33,830 nucleotides of DNA from the NCBI GenBank assembly GCA_017555745.1, contig JAFZFU010000037.1, positions 1 to 33,830 of the forward strand. The letters are read 5' to 3'. How positions within the stretch are numbered: position 1 is the first letter of the stretch; every line of letters begins with the position of its first letter. Source of the stretch: Bacteroidales bacterium. GTDB taxonomy: Bacteria; Bacteroidota; Bacteroidia; Bacteroidales; P3. The translations under genes and the position numbers were made by a program. Of the stretch, positions 17,752 through 26,072 are shown piece after piece. Below the pieces are notes generated by a model. It ran no database searches and was not told the origin of the DNA. It saw only the letters and a program-made list of their open reading frames with translations.

Positions 17752-19197
17752 ATGTCTGAAAACAAAAACAATATAATACAAGAAGTTACAAACGAAGATT
17801 ATAAATATGGATTTGTAACAAATATCGAAACCGAAACGTTGGAAAAAGGGCTCAACGAAGATGTAATCCGTTACATTTCGGCAAAGAAAAACGAACCCGA
17901 CTGGCTGCTCGAATTTCGATTGAAAGCATACCGCAAATGGCTTACGATGGAAGAACCATCGTGGGCACATCTTAAGTACGACAAAGTTGATTATCAAGAT
18001 ATAATATATTATGCTGCTCCAAAAAAGAAAGAGCTTAAAAGCCTCGATGAAGTAGACCCCGAATTGTTGGACACCTTCAATAAGTTGGGTATATCGCTCG
18101 AAGAGCAGAAGAAACTAAGCGGAGTGGCAGTTGATGCCGTTATGGACAGTGTATCGGTAAAGACCACGTTCTCCGATACTTTGGCAAAAGAAGGCATACT
18201 TTTTTGTTCGTTTAGCGAGGCCGTACAAAAATATCCCGACATAGTAAAACAATATCTTGGCAGTGTAGTGCCTATCGGCGACAACTTCTTCGCCGCCCTC
18301 AACTCGGCGGTGTTCAGCGATGGCTCGTTCTGCTATATACCCAAGGGCGTGCGTTGCCCCATCGAACTATCTACATACTTTAGAATCAACGCCGCCAACA
18401 CCGGACAATTCGAACGTACACTAATCATCGCCGACGAAGGTGCCTACGTAAGTTACATGGAAGGCTGCACAGCACCGCAACGCGACGAAAATCAGCTACA
18501 CGCCGCCATAGTGGAAATTATAGCCCTTAAAGATGCCGAAGTAAAATACTCGACAGTACAAAACTGGTATCCCGGCGACAAAAACGGCAACGGCGGTATC
18601 TATAACTTTGTTACCAAACGAGGAATATGCAAGGGCAACCGCTCCAAAATATCATGGACTCAGGTGGAAACAGGCTCTGCGGTAACATGGAAATACCCCA
18701 GCTGCATACTACAAGGCGACGACTCTACTGCCGAATTCTACTCGGTGGCCGTTACCAACAACCACCAACAAGCCGACACCGGCACAAAAATGATACATAT
18801 AGGCAAAAACACCAGCAGTACAATAATTTCGAAAGGCATATCGGCCGGCCATAGCCAAAACAGCTATCGCGGATTGGTAAAAATAGGAAAAGGTGCCTCC
18901 AATGCCCGTAATTATTCACAATGCGACTCGTTGCTACTCGGCGACTCGTGTGGTGCACACACCTGGCCATACATCAAAGCCAACAACCAAACGGCAATAT
19001 TGGAACACGAGGCCACCACATCAAAGATTTCGGAAGATCAACTATTCTATTGCCAACAACGAGGCATATCGCAAGAAAGTGCCATAGGCCTGATAGTAAA
19101 TGGTTATGCCAAAGATGTGCTAAAAAAACTACCTATGGAATTTGCCGTAGAGGCTCAAAAACTATTATCCATCTCGCTCGAAGGCAGCGTAGGGTAA
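17752..19197 (+). CDS. sufB: Fe-S cluster scaffold protein SufB
   Basis: SufB is the scaffold subunit of the cytoplasmic SufBC(2)D iron-sulfur assembly complex. The 481-residue protein (start [17 protein letters not shown]) has the SufB-specific [20 protein letters not shown], the beta-helix repeats and the C-terminal active region: [12 protein letters not shown] with Cys391, equivalent to the Cys of E. coli SufB used in cluster assembly, and [10 protein letters not shown] with Glu418-His419-Glu420. An in-frame ATG at 17656 would add 32 residues but precedes the -7 box at 17716, so 17752 is chosen. sufC, sufD and sufS, often adjacent in other genomes, are not here: a terminator follows 52 bases after the stop and the next gene is convergent. 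The partners must be elsewhere. Confidence 0.96.
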   Translation: MSENKNNIIQEVTNEDYKYGFVTNIETETLEKGLNEDVIRYISAKKNEPDWLLEFRLKAYRKWLTMEEPSWAHLKYDKVDYQDIIYYAAPKKKELKSLDEVDPELLDTFNKLGISLEEQKKLSGVAVDAVMDSVSVKTTFSDTLAKEGILFCSFSEAVQKYPDIVKQYLGSVVPIGDNFFAALNSAVFSDGSFCYIPKGVRCPIELSTYFRINAANTGQFERTLIIADEGAYVSYMEGCTAPQRDENQLHAAIVEIIALKDAEVKYSTVQNWYPGDKNGNGGIYNFVTKRGICKGNRSKISWTQVETGSAVTWKYPSCILQGDDSTAEFYSVAVTNNHQQADTGTKMIHIGKNTSSTIISKGISAGHSQNSYRGLVKIGKGASNARNYSQCDSLLLGDSCGAHTWPYIKANNQTAILEHEATTSKISEDQLFYCQQRGISQESAIGLIVNGYAKDVLKKLPMEFAVEAQKLLSISLEGSVG

Positions 19198-19249
19198 TAC
19201 ATCATGGTATCAGATTATTATATACAAAAAATACACAACAAACACCTAA

Positions 19250-19286
19250 AAAAAAGATGCCGACCAAATATCGGCATCTTTTTTAG
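19250..19286. terminator. bidirectional terminator between sufB and the PepSY-like gene
   Basis: GATGCCGA (19256-19263) and TCGGCATC (19271-19278) form a perfect stem, flanked by A-run and T-run, so it works on both strands. It ends sufB and faces the convergent gene at 19344. Confidence 0.9.
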
Positions 19287-19343
19287 TATCTAACGGCAAT
19301 ATATACCAAGCAAACTCACATCTACCACTTGATTCCATGATTT

Positions 19344-19787
19344 TTACACTTCCATATTCATCTTTCGTCCTTCTCGGTCGAAAAATATTTCTTTCCGATT
19401 CGACAGCAACACCCTCAACACACTCTTACGCTTCTTTTCTATCTCCATCACATCCGACGAAGCATAATATTCTTTCACATAAAGCCACACTTTTTCGGGC
19501 ACCAGATTTTTCGGCAGTCCCTTTTTGTCAGACAGCATATCTATCCAGTCGCCGTTAGAGTCGAATTCTATCTTCAACCCATTGGCAAACACAGCCAAAT
19601 ACTCCTTACGCAAAAACAACGTTCTACTCTCCTTTACATACACTATGCGTTCTTTTTCGAGATTTACGTCAATAAAGTTTTGAGCCTTGACCGGCAACCT
19701 ATCCTTTCCCTGCACAAAAATATTCCCCTTCGACAAAGCAACCAAACTAACACACATCAACAAACTTGCCACTACAACCGTTTTCAT
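19344..19787 (-). CDS. secreted PepSY-like (DUF2874-type) protein
   Basis: A 147-residue exported protein. The start at 19787 is chosen over the upstream ATG at 19817 because GAAGGAGGTG, a strong Shine-Dalgarno, lies just before it and because it begins a clean signal peptide (MKTVVVASLLMCVSLVALSKG). The mature part contains LPVKAQNFIDVNLEKERI and GLKIEFDSNGDWIDML, matching the Bacteroidota periplasmic PepSY-like pattern in which a short beta-alpha-beta unit ends with FDxxGxW. LPKNLVPEKVWLYVKEYYAS follows, probably the second, degenerate unit. Members are proposed to bind or inhibit periplasmic proteins, but function here is unknown. It is convergent with sufB and divergent from the decarboxylase gene. 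Confidence 0.7.
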   Translation of the reverse strand: MKTVVVASLLMCVSLVALSKGNIFVQGKDRLPVKAQNFIDVNLEKERIVYVKESRTLFLRKEYLAVFANGLKIEFDSNGDWIDMLSDKKGLPKNLVPEKVWLYVKEYYASSDVMEIEKKRKSVLRVLLSNRKEIFFDREGRKMNMEV

Positions 19788-19792
19788 AAACA

Positions 19793-19799
19793 CCTCCTT
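19793..19799 (-). promoter_or_regulatory. strong Shine-Dalgarno deciding the start
   Basis: On the minus strand AAGGAGG lies 5 nt before the ATG at 19787. Bacteroidota genes usually lack such a site, which makes this one unusual and fixes the start. Confidence 0.7.
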
Positions 19800-19807
19800 C
19801 GTTCTTA

Positions 19808-19840
19808 AACAAGACAATATATAATCAACAAGACAATATA
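19808..19840. repeat. short direct repeat between divergent genes
   Basis: AACAAGACAATATA occurs at 19808-19821 and again at 19827-19840, a 19-bp step. It lies in the divergent promoter region and could be a paired binding site or a chance duplication. Confidence 0.5.
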
Positions 19841-19998
19841 CAATCCATAACTTTCATACTTACAACAAAAAACGACAGCAGTTGTTTTATACAATTGCGA
19901 AACAAATTGATTCTATGCTAAAAAAGATTAATCCGGAAACAATAAGCCGACAGCCAATGTTTGAATAGCAGTCATTAACCATTAATAAAAATAATAGT

Positions 19999-21411
19999 AT
20001 GAAAAATAAAATTGAAAATCGTCCCGATACAATCGACACATCAGTTTTCGGATCGGAAGAGGCTTTACGAGTATCCCCAAAATACGAAATTCCCCAAAAG
20101 CCCATGCCCCAAGAGATAGCCTACCAAATAGTACACGACGAAGCCATGCTCGACGGCAATGCCCGTTTGAATATGGCCACCTTTGTTACCACATGGATGG
20201 ACGAAGGAGCCCGCCAACTTATGATGGAGTCGATGGACAAAAACATGATAGACAAATCGGAATATCCACAAACCGCCGAAATAGAACGTAAATGCGTCAA
20301 CATAATGGCCAAACTATGGAACAGCCCCGAACAACCCTACTGCACAGGTGCCAGCACCGTAGGATCGAGCGAAGCCTGTATGCTAGGAGGCTTGGCAGCA
20401 CTATTTCGCTGGAAAACACGTCGCAGAGCACAAGGCAAATCCACGGACAAACCCAACTTCGTAATATCGACGGCATACCAAGTAGTGTGGGAAAAATTTG
20501 CACATTATTGGGAATTGGAAATGAGAGTGGTGCCAATCAGTTTCGACAAGCCATGCATGCAAGCGGACGATGTGATTAAACACTGCGACGAAAACACATT
20601 CCTTGTAGTGCCTATACAAGGCGTTACACACACCGGGATGAACGACGATGTGGAAGGAATAAACAATGCCCTCGACGAGTTGAACACCAAAACTCAATGG
20701 GATATACCAATACACGTAGACGCTGCCACCGGCGGTTTTATATTACCATTCCTATATCCCGAAAAGAAATGGGACTTCCGTCTTAAATGGGTACTATCGA
20801 TAAGCACATCGGGACATAAGTTTGGTCTTGTATATCCCGGATTAGGCTGGGTAATATGGAAAGACAAAAAATACCTCCCTGATAACATGGTATTTAATGT
20901 AAATTATCTCGGCAACGAAGTAGGCACTATAGCCATCAACTTTTCTCGCCCCGGTAACTATGTTCTGGCACAGTACTACCAATTTATACGCCTCGGCTTT
21001 AAAGGCTATCGCGATATACAATACAATGTAATGGAAACCAAGAACTACCTTGCCGAACAAATAAAACATTTGGGATTCACTCTATTAAACGAAACCACCC
21101 CGAACCCGCTGTTTTGCTGGTACATGAAAGATATGAAGAAAAAGAAATGGACACTCTACGACCTCTCCGACTCTATGCGACAAGACGGCTGGCAAATACC
21201 GGCATACTCGTTGCCTAAAGATATGGAAGACGTTGTAGTTATGCGTATTGTAGTGCGCCAAGGCACCGGTATCGACCTTGCCGACCGTCTAATCGACGAT
21301 ATGAAACGTCATATCGAAACCCTAGATAGTCGCAAAGAACCTACCGACACATGGCATATACTCAACAAAGCACAAAAAATCAAAGACCGTGGCTTCTCGC
21401 ACAACAGATAA
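19999..21411 (+). CDS. gadB: glutamate decarboxylase (PLP-dependent)
   Basis: Converts glutamate to GABA and CO2, consuming a proton. The 470-residue protein is collinear with E. coli GadA/GadB (466). The PLP-lysine motif STSGHKFGLVYPGLGWVIW places the Schiff-base lysine at residue 274. Other family landmarks are TGASTVGSSEACMLGGLA (phosphate and substrate binding), HVDAATGGFILPF with the PLP-contacting Asp and Ala, and the C-terminal PTDTWHILNKAQKIKDRGFSHNR. No glutamate/GABA antiporter (gadC) or glutaminase gene is adjacent in this window, so the acid-resistance partner, if any, is elsewhere. A single-gene unit ended by the terminator at 21483-21531. Confidence 0.96.
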   Translation: MKNKIENRPDTIDTSVFGSEEALRVSPKYEIPQKPMPQEIAYQIVHDEAMLDGNARLNMATFVTTWMDEGARQLMMESMDKNMIDKSEYPQTAEIERKCVNIMAKLWNSPEQPYCTGASTVGSSEACMLGGLAALFRWKTRRRAQGKSTDKPNFVISTAYQVVWEKFAHYWELEMRVVPISFDKPCMQADDVIKHCDENTFLVVPIQGVTHTGMNDDVEGINNALDELNTKTQWDIPIHVDAATGGFILPFLYPEKKWDFRLKWVLSISTSGHKFGLVYPGLGWVIWKDKKYLPDNMVFNVNYLGNEVGTIAINFSRPGNYVLAQYYQFIRLGFKGYRDIQYNVMETKNYLAEQIKHLGFTLLNETTPNPLFCWYMKDMKKKKWTLYDLSDSMRQDGWQIPAYSLPKDMEDVVVMRIVVRQGTGIDLADRLIDDMKRHIETLDSRKEPTDTWHILNKAQKIKDRGFSHNR

Positions 21412-21482
21412 TCTATTTATACCATGATATTTATAAAGGTATTCATTACACAGGATTTCCACATATAATATCATACACCCAT

Positions 21483-21531
21483 CGCTCCACAATACCAAGA
21501 ATGAGTTTTTGACATTGTGGAGCGTTTTTTT
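21483..21531 (+). terminator. terminator after glutamate decarboxylase
   Basis: CGCTCCACAAT (21483-21493) and ATTGTGGAGCG (21514-21524) form a perfect 11-bp stem with a 20-nt loop, followed by seven T. Confidence 0.8.
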
Positions 21532-21728
21532 GATACAAAACATGTCAAAATTCCGAAAAACAGAAGGCAAAAGAAGAGAAAATACCCTATTTTAGAGCCT
21601 CTGTACAACCAAAAACAAAGAATATTTACAACACAAGAAAATACTGATACTATGATTTTTATATAGTAAATATAGGAGGTCGAAAAAAAATATATTTCAT
21701 TTTTCTATTATAAATAAAAAATAATTAG

Positions 21729-21736
21729 TACTTTTG
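21729..21736 (+). promoter_or_regulatory. -7 box of the tRNA cluster
   Basis: TACTTTTG matches TAnnTTTG and lies 27 bases before the first tRNA base. The three tRNA genes are probably transcribed together from it. Confidence 0.6.
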
Positions 21737-21763
21737 CAAACGCAAAACGAAAAAATAAAATAT

Positions 21764-21836
21764 GTCTTCGTAGCTCAGTTGGTAGAGCAAATGACTCTTA
21801 ATCATTGGGTCCAGGGTTCGAATCCCTGCGAGGACA
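21764..21836 (+). tRNA. tRNA-Lys (anticodon CTT)
   Basis: Full cloverleaf of 73 nt. The acceptor stem GTCTTCG pairs with CGAGGAC, the anticodon stem AATGA pairs with TCATT around loop CTCTTAA (anticodon CTT at 21797-21799), and the T arm is CAGGG-TTCGAAT-CCCTG. The discriminator is A. CCA is not encoded. Confidence 0.97.
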
Positions 21837-21852
21837 CACACATAAGTATGAT

Positions 21853-21926
21853 CGGGGTGTAGCGCAGTTGGCTAGCGCGCCACGTTCGGGACGTGGAGGC
21901 CGGAAGTTCGAGTCTTCTCACCCCGA
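21853..21926 (+). tRNA. tRNA-Pro (anticodon CGG)
   Basis: Cloverleaf of 74 nt. The acceptor stem CGGGGTG pairs with CACCCCG, the anticodon stem CCACG pairs with CGTGG around loop TTCGGGA (anticodon CGG at 21887-21889), and the discriminator is A. The first pair C-G is characteristic of bacterial tRNA-Pro. CCA is not encoded. Confidence 0.97.
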
Positions 21927-22023
21927 CGTTTTTGTTTTATGGAGACTCCCGAAAAGATACTTAATCCATTTCATCAAGTATTTTATTATCCTACAAAGCA
22001 GAGATAATCAGGAGTTTGGTTGT

Positions 22024-22096
<73 letters not shown>

Positions 22097-22105
22097 CAAA
22101 AAATT

Positions 22106-22143
22106 AAAGGCCGTTTAGTTGTTACTACCAAACGACCTTTTTT
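22106..22143. terminator. bidirectional terminator between tRNAs and yifB
   Basis: AAAGGCCGTTT (22106-22116) and AAACGACCTTT (22130-22140) form a stem with one mismatch and T-rich ends on both strands. It separates the tRNA cluster from the convergent yifB operon. Confidence 0.7.
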
Positions 22144-22166
22144 AATTGTATCTATATAGTCTTTAT

Positions 22167-23705
22167 CTATCTTCCCCAACTGTCTCTGTCCAAACTACGA
22201 TAGTTTATAGCCTCGCTCAAATGCTCCACCGTTATATGGTCCGAATTATCCAAATCGGCAATGGTACGAGACACCTTCAATATTCTATCATAAGCTCTGG
22301 CGCTCAATCCAAGCTTATCCATGGCTGCTTTCATCAAATCTTGACAGTCTTGGTCTATGTCGCAATATTGGCGAAACAACTTTGTGGTCATCTGCGCATT
22401 ACAGTGTATACCTTTATAGTCCTTATATCGCTCTTCTTGTATCTTTCGAGCTGCTATCACGCGTTGACGTATCACCTCGCTAGGCTCGCCAAGTTTCTTT
22501 TCCGAAAGAGCCGAGTGACTTAAAGGAGTAACCTCGATATGCAAATCGATACGATCCATTAACGGACCACTCACTTTGTTGAGGTATTTATTCACCATAC
22601 CCGGATTGCATGTGCAGTCGATATCGGGGTGATTGTAGTATCCACAAGGGCAAGGATTCATTGCAGCCACAAGTATAAACGAAGCCGGATATTCGGTAGT
22701 CATTCGTGCACGGCTTATCGTTATTCTGCGTTCCTCCATAGGCTGACGCAACACCTCCAACACAGCCCTCTTAAACTCAGGCAACTCATCGAGGAAAAGC
22801 ACCCCATTGTGAGCCAGACTTATCTCTCCCGGCTGTGGATTAGTCCCACCTCCTACCAATGCCACATCCGATATTGTGTGATGTGGGCTACGAAACGGCC
22901 GTACCGAAATAAGCGAATCTTCGCGTCGCATTTTACCCGCCACAGAGTGTATCTTGGTAGTCTCCAACGATTCGTGTAAATTAAGAGGAGGCAATATCGA
23001 TGGCATACGCTTCGCCAACATCGTTTTGCCCGAACCCGGAGGCCCTATCAATATAACATTGTGTCCACCGGCCGCAGCTATCTCCAATGCACGCTTTATA
23101 TTTTCCTGACCTTTCACATCCGAAAAGTCGAACTCATAATCGTTCAAGCTATTATAAAACTCTTTCCGGGTATCCACCACCGTTTTCTGCAACGAGTCTT
23201 TTCCCTCAAAGAAATCTATCACCTGCCCAATATTTTCGGCACCATATACATCCAAGTCGTTCACTATGGCAGCCTCACGTGCATTCGACATGGGCAGTAT
23301 TATACCTTTAAACCTCTTGTTTCGAGCCTCTATAGCTATTGGCAAGACACCTTTTATAGGCTGCAAACCGCCATCGAGCGACAACTCACCCATTATTATA
23401 TATTCGCCTATATTATCGGCCTTTATCTGTTCCGAAGCCGCCAATATCCCTATAGCCAAAGTAAGGTCGTAGGCCGACCCCTCTTTTTTCATATCGGCAG
23501 GCGCCATATTTATAACTATCTTGCGTCCCGGAATACGATAACCATACTGATGCAATGCCGAATCGATACGCTGCTGACTCTCCTTTACAGCATTGTCGGG
23601 CAAACCTACAAGAGTAAAGTTTACACCCTGTTCCACATTCACCTCAACGGTTATAGTCAAAGCATTGACACCATAAATAGCACTGCCATACGTCTTTACC
23701 AACAT
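22167..23705 (-). CDS. yifB: YifB/ComM family Mg-chelatase-like AAA+ ATPase
   Basis: A 512-residue protein collinear with YifB/ComM. Residues 1-165 are the Lon-protease-like N-terminal domain (LVGLPDNAVKESQQRIDSAL, KIVINMAPADMKKEGSAYDL). The AAA+ domain has Walker A GPPGSGKT at 221-228 and Walker B VLFLDELPEF near 300-309. The C-terminal Mg-chelatase-like domain includes LGLSARAYDRILKVSRTIAD. ComM is a hexameric helicase that drives branch migration of donor DNA during natural transformation; the family is widespread and need not imply competence. It is the last gene of the cluster, 12 bases after the DUF4296 gene. Confidence 0.95.
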   Translation of the reverse strand: MLVKTYGSAIYGVNALTITVEVNVEQGVNFTLVGLPDNAVKESQQRIDSALHQYGYRIPGRKIVINMAPADMKKEGSAYDLTLAIGILAASEQIKADNIGEYIIMGELSLDGGLQPIKGVLPIAIEARNKRFKGIILPMSNAREAAIVNDLDVYGAENIGQVIDFFEGKDSLQKTVVDTRKEFYNSLNDYEFDFSDVKGQENIKRALEIAAAGGHNVILIGPPGSGKTMLAKRMPSILPPLNLHESLETTKIHSVAGKMRREDSLISVRPFRSPHHTISDVALVGGGTNPQPGEISLAHNGVLFLDELPEFKRAVLEVLRQPMEERRITISRARMTTEYPASFILVAAMNPCPCGYYNHPDIDCTCNPGMVNKYLNKVSGPLMDRIDLHIEVTPLSHSALSEKKLGEPSEVIRQRVIAARKIQEERYKDYKGIHCNAQMTTKLFRQYCDIDQDCQDLMKAAMDKLGLSARAYDRILKVSRTIADLDNSDHITVEHLSEAINYRSLDRDSWGR

Positions 23706-23717
23706 ATCTTTGTATAT

Positions 23718-24071
23718 TTATTTGTTATTCAACTTTAATATTACCTTTTCGTATATCGCACTGAAAGTTTCGGGGCGATCGCTATAATAATCGATGGATT
23801 TTGTAAATCTATCGGCTGTAACACCATGTTTTTCGAATATAGCGGAATATGCAATAGACATACTATCAGACATATATTCTTCAAGATAAGCAGGCTCATA
23901 CATCTCGTAAAAATATGCATCTATCAAATGCACATCCACAAGTATGGGCACCATATCATCTTCGGATATAAGGTAATCGGGAGCCTTGTCGGTCGAACAC
24001 GAAGCCCACAACACCACACACATGCCCAACAGCAAAAACAATCTCTTATTCAACATCTTTATCATATACAC
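23718..24071 (-). CDS. DUF4296 lipoprotein-like protein
   Basis: A 117-residue protein of the Bacteroidota DUF4296 type. An N-terminal hydrophobic stretch is followed by LWASC (Cys25), a lipobox that is slightly unusual because Trp is at -3. The domain then shows the typical pattern: DDMVPILVDVHLIDAYF, YSAIFEKHGVTADRFTKSID and YYSDRPETFSAIYEKVILKL. The start could be the ATG at 24071 or the one at 24056 (MLNKRLFLLL). Function is not known for the family. It lies between the MntP-like gene (12 bases upstream) and yifB (12 bases downstream), so co-transcription is likely. Confidence 0.85.
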   Translation of the reverse strand: MYMIKMLNKRLFLLLGMCVVLWASCSTDKAPDYLISEDDMVPILVDVHLIDAYFYEMYEPAYLEEYMSDSMSIAYSAIFEKHGVTADRFTKSIDYYSDRPETFSAIYEKVILKLNNK

Positions 24072-24083
24072 TTTATTTTTTGT

Positions 24084-24653
24084 TTAGGCGAGTTCGAAAA
24101 ATAGTTTTACTGCTATCTCCACCAACAGCAAAGCCTCCACAGCCACCAACATACGTGCAGGTATAGCCTTATTTTGTCGACCTATAAACACCCCCACCAA
24201 CGACACCAAAAATCCTAATACCATGATAATTACAGCCGACAAAACAAACTGCCCGGGATCGAAACAAAAACCCATACCCATACCCACTACAAAAGCATTC
24301 ATCGATGTGGCAATGCTCAAAAACAATGTAGACTTAAAGCTCGTTATAGCTATAGCTTCTTTCACCTTTTCTTTTTTGACAACTCCGGCCAGCAGTTTTA
24401 CGGCCATTATTACCAATACACCGGCAGTAAGCCACTTATCATATTCGGGAGCTCCCATTCTGAAAAGCGAAGCTATCCACACCCCCGCATACAAAAACAA
24501 AGCCTGAAAACAAGCCATAAACACAGACTGCAATATACCCCTGGTATAACGCATATTGCCACCTTTGGCTGCCGCCACCATAACAACAAACATATTGACA
24601 ACCATTGTCAAGGCCAAAGCTATTGAATCCAAGATAGATAAAGTCATACTCAT
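24084..24653 (-). CDS. MntP-like membrane protein with Asp-to-Asn changes
   Basis: A 189-residue, six-helix inner-membrane protein with the internal pseudo-repeat of the MntP (YebN) manganese exporter family. Each half begins with a helix where MntP has Ser/Met-Asp-Ala; here the equivalent segments read MVVNMFVVMVAAAKG (Asn20) and IATSMNAFVVGMGMG (Asn119). E. coli MntP has Asp at both positions, and from memory these acidic residues are needed for Mn export. Asn at both suggests an altered or lost metal specificity rather than simple decay, since the rest of the protein is intact. It starts 6 bases after rsmA and is followed closely by the DUF4296 gene. A relation to the LysE/cadmium-efflux superfamily is possible instead. 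Confidence 0.7.
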   Translation of the reverse strand: MSMTLSILDSIALALTMVVNMFVVMVAAAKGGNMRYTRGILQSVFMACFQALFLYAGVWIASLFRMGAPEYDKWLTAGVLVIMAVKLLAGVVKKEKVKEAIAITSFKSTLFLSIATSMNAFVVGMGMGFCFDPGQFVLSAVIIMVLGFLVSLVGVFIGRQNKAIPARMLVAVEALLLVEIAVKLFFELA

Positions 24654-24659
24654 TATATA

Positions 24660-25448
24660 TTATTTAATTTCTATAGTTTCGTTTTGTAATATCGAAGTAA
24701 GAGCCACAAAATCCTGTGACGACAACTGTTCGGCACGAGCCTGCAAATAAGAATCCGGCACATTATCCAACGATATGTTTAATGCTTTCAAAGCATTACG
24801 CAACGTTTTCCTACGTTGATTAAATCCTGCTTTAACCACTTGCACAAACAATTTTTCGTCGCACTCCAAACGTTCCACTCCGTTACGCTTCAACCGTATA
24901 ACGGCCGATTTCACTTTAGGAGGAGGGTTAAACACATGCTCGCTTACAGTAAAAAGATATTCTATATCGTAATACACCGACAGCAACACACTCAAAATAC
25001 CATATATCTTGCTGCCCGGCTTGGCAGCCACACGCTCGGCCACCTCTTTCTGAAACATACCCACAACCTCGGGAATACGATTACGATTGTCGAAAACTTT
25101 AAACAATATCTGGCTCGAAATATTGTAAGGGAAATTACCTATTACGGCAAATTTTTCGGCGGCAAAGAGAGTCGACAAATCGATACGTAAAAAATCGCCA
25201 AAACAAATACGATTGCTCAAATCAGGATAATGCGTTTGAAGATATTCCACCGATTCGCTATCAATTTCTATAACCCAAAAATTGGGCCGTTTCTGCTCCA
25301 ACACATATTTGGTAAGCACACCCATGCCGGGACCTATTTCCAATACATTGCCCACATCTTCCGACAAACTTTCGGCTATACGTCGAGCTATACTCTCATC
25401 TTTCAGAAAGTGCTGTCCCAAGTATTTTTTAGCTTTTACACTGTCCAT
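24660..25448 (-). CDS. rsmA: 16S rRNA dimethyladenosine transferase RsmA/KsgA
   Basis: Dimethylates the two adjacent adenosines near the 3' end of 16S rRNA during small-subunit maturation, using S-adenosylmethionine. The 262-residue protein has the N-terminal KKYLGQHFLKDESIARRI, the SAM-binding EIGPGMGVLT (37-46), the acidic EIDSESVEYL, and the catalytic NFPYNIS motif (105-111). PPPKVKSAVIRL and FNQRRKTLRNAL are further family signatures. It is the first gene of a four-gene minus-strand cluster. The ribosome-maturation gene rbfA begins divergently about 250 bases away. Confidence 0.97.
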   Translation of the reverse strand: MDSVKAKKYLGQHFLKDESIARRIAESLSEDVGNVLEIGPGMGVLTKYVLEQKRPNFWVIEIDSESVEYLQTHYPDLSNRICFGDFLRIDLSTLFAAEKFAVIGNFPYNISSQILFKVFDNRNRIPEVVGMFQKEVAERVAAKPGSKIYGILSVLLSVYYDIEYLFTVSEHVFNPPPKVKSAVIRLKRNGVERLECDEKLFVQVVKAGFNQRRKTLRNALKALNISLDNVPDSYLQARAEQLSSQDFVALTSILQNETIEIK

Positions 25449-25686
25449 ATATATCTAATCATTTTATTTTGCATACAAAACATTGGAATATAACGATTTT
25501 ATTTATCCAAAATTGTATTGCACACTTCACATTATTCAAAATTGGTCTTTTTTATACATCGCCAAACGGCCCAAAAACATATTTCACAACACTATAATAC
25601 AAGCCCCAATGCACTAAAAACGACATTACAACAATATGATAATCAAACAATAGAAAAATTATTTTTTATATATAAATAATTATTAG

Positions 25687-25694
25687 TACCTTTG
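25687..25694 (+). promoter_or_regulatory. rbfA: rbfA -7 box next to the start codon
   Basis: TACCTTTG matches TAnnTTTG and ends only 5 nt before the rbfA ATG at 25700. Bacteroides transcripts usually start about 5-7 nt after this box, so the message would be leaderless or nearly so unless another promoter lies upstream. Confidence 0.55.
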
Positions 25695-25699
25695 CAATT

Positions 25700-26044
25700 A
25701 TGGAAAGTACAAGACAACAAAAAATAGCTCGCCTTATACAACAAGACATGAGCGAGATTTTTCAAAGAGAAACCAAAAGCATTTTGGGCAATTCGATGAT
25801 AACGGTAACACGCGTTCGCATATCGCCCGATTTGTCTATTGCACGCATATTGGTAAGCATATTCCCCATAGGAGGCGATACCAAAGAAGACGTAATGAAT
25901 AAGATACAGGAAAATATTCCCGACCTTCGTCGAAGATTGGGCATGAGAGTGGGCAAACAACTACGCATAATACCCAACCTTTTCTTTTATCTCGACGATT
26001 CGCTCGATTATATCGAAAACATCGAAAATCTGCTAAAGCAATAA
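25700..26044 (+). CDS. rbfA: ribosome-binding factor A
   Basis: A 114-residue KH-fold protein that binds the immature 30S subunit and helps 16S rRNA 5'-end processing and cold adaptation. The N-terminal RQQKIARLIQQDMSEIFQRE, the central TVTRVRISPDLSIARILVSI and the C-terminal LRRRLGMRVGKQLRIIPNLF are all typical, as is the final DDSLDYIENIENLL. The gene has a single clear ATG. It precedes the LolC/E-type permease gene by 28 bases and is probably co-transcribed with it. Confidence 0.95.
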   Translation: MESTRQQKIARLIQQDMSEIFQRETKSILGNSMITVTRVRISPDLSIARILVSIFPIGGDTKEDVMNKIQENIPDLRRRLGMRVGKQLRIIPNLFFYLDDSLDYIENIENLLKQ

Positions 26045-26072
26045 ACCACCCTATCTGTTTCCCGGTCTAGCG

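Larger units (their letters stand above)
21412..21763. other. non-coding stretch before the tRNA genes
   Basis: Apart from the terminator at 21483-21531 and the tRNA promoter box at 21729-21736, this AT-rich stretch shows no gene or repeat that I can support. Confidence 0.5.

Noticed and set aside
18921-19286. 121-codon frame overlapping sufB
   Set aside because: Alternative frame of a well conserved gene, running into the terminator; Arg/Thr/His-rich chance product.
23061-23738. 225-codon plus-strand ORF
   Set aside because: Antisense to yifB; no homology-like motif, no leader signals.
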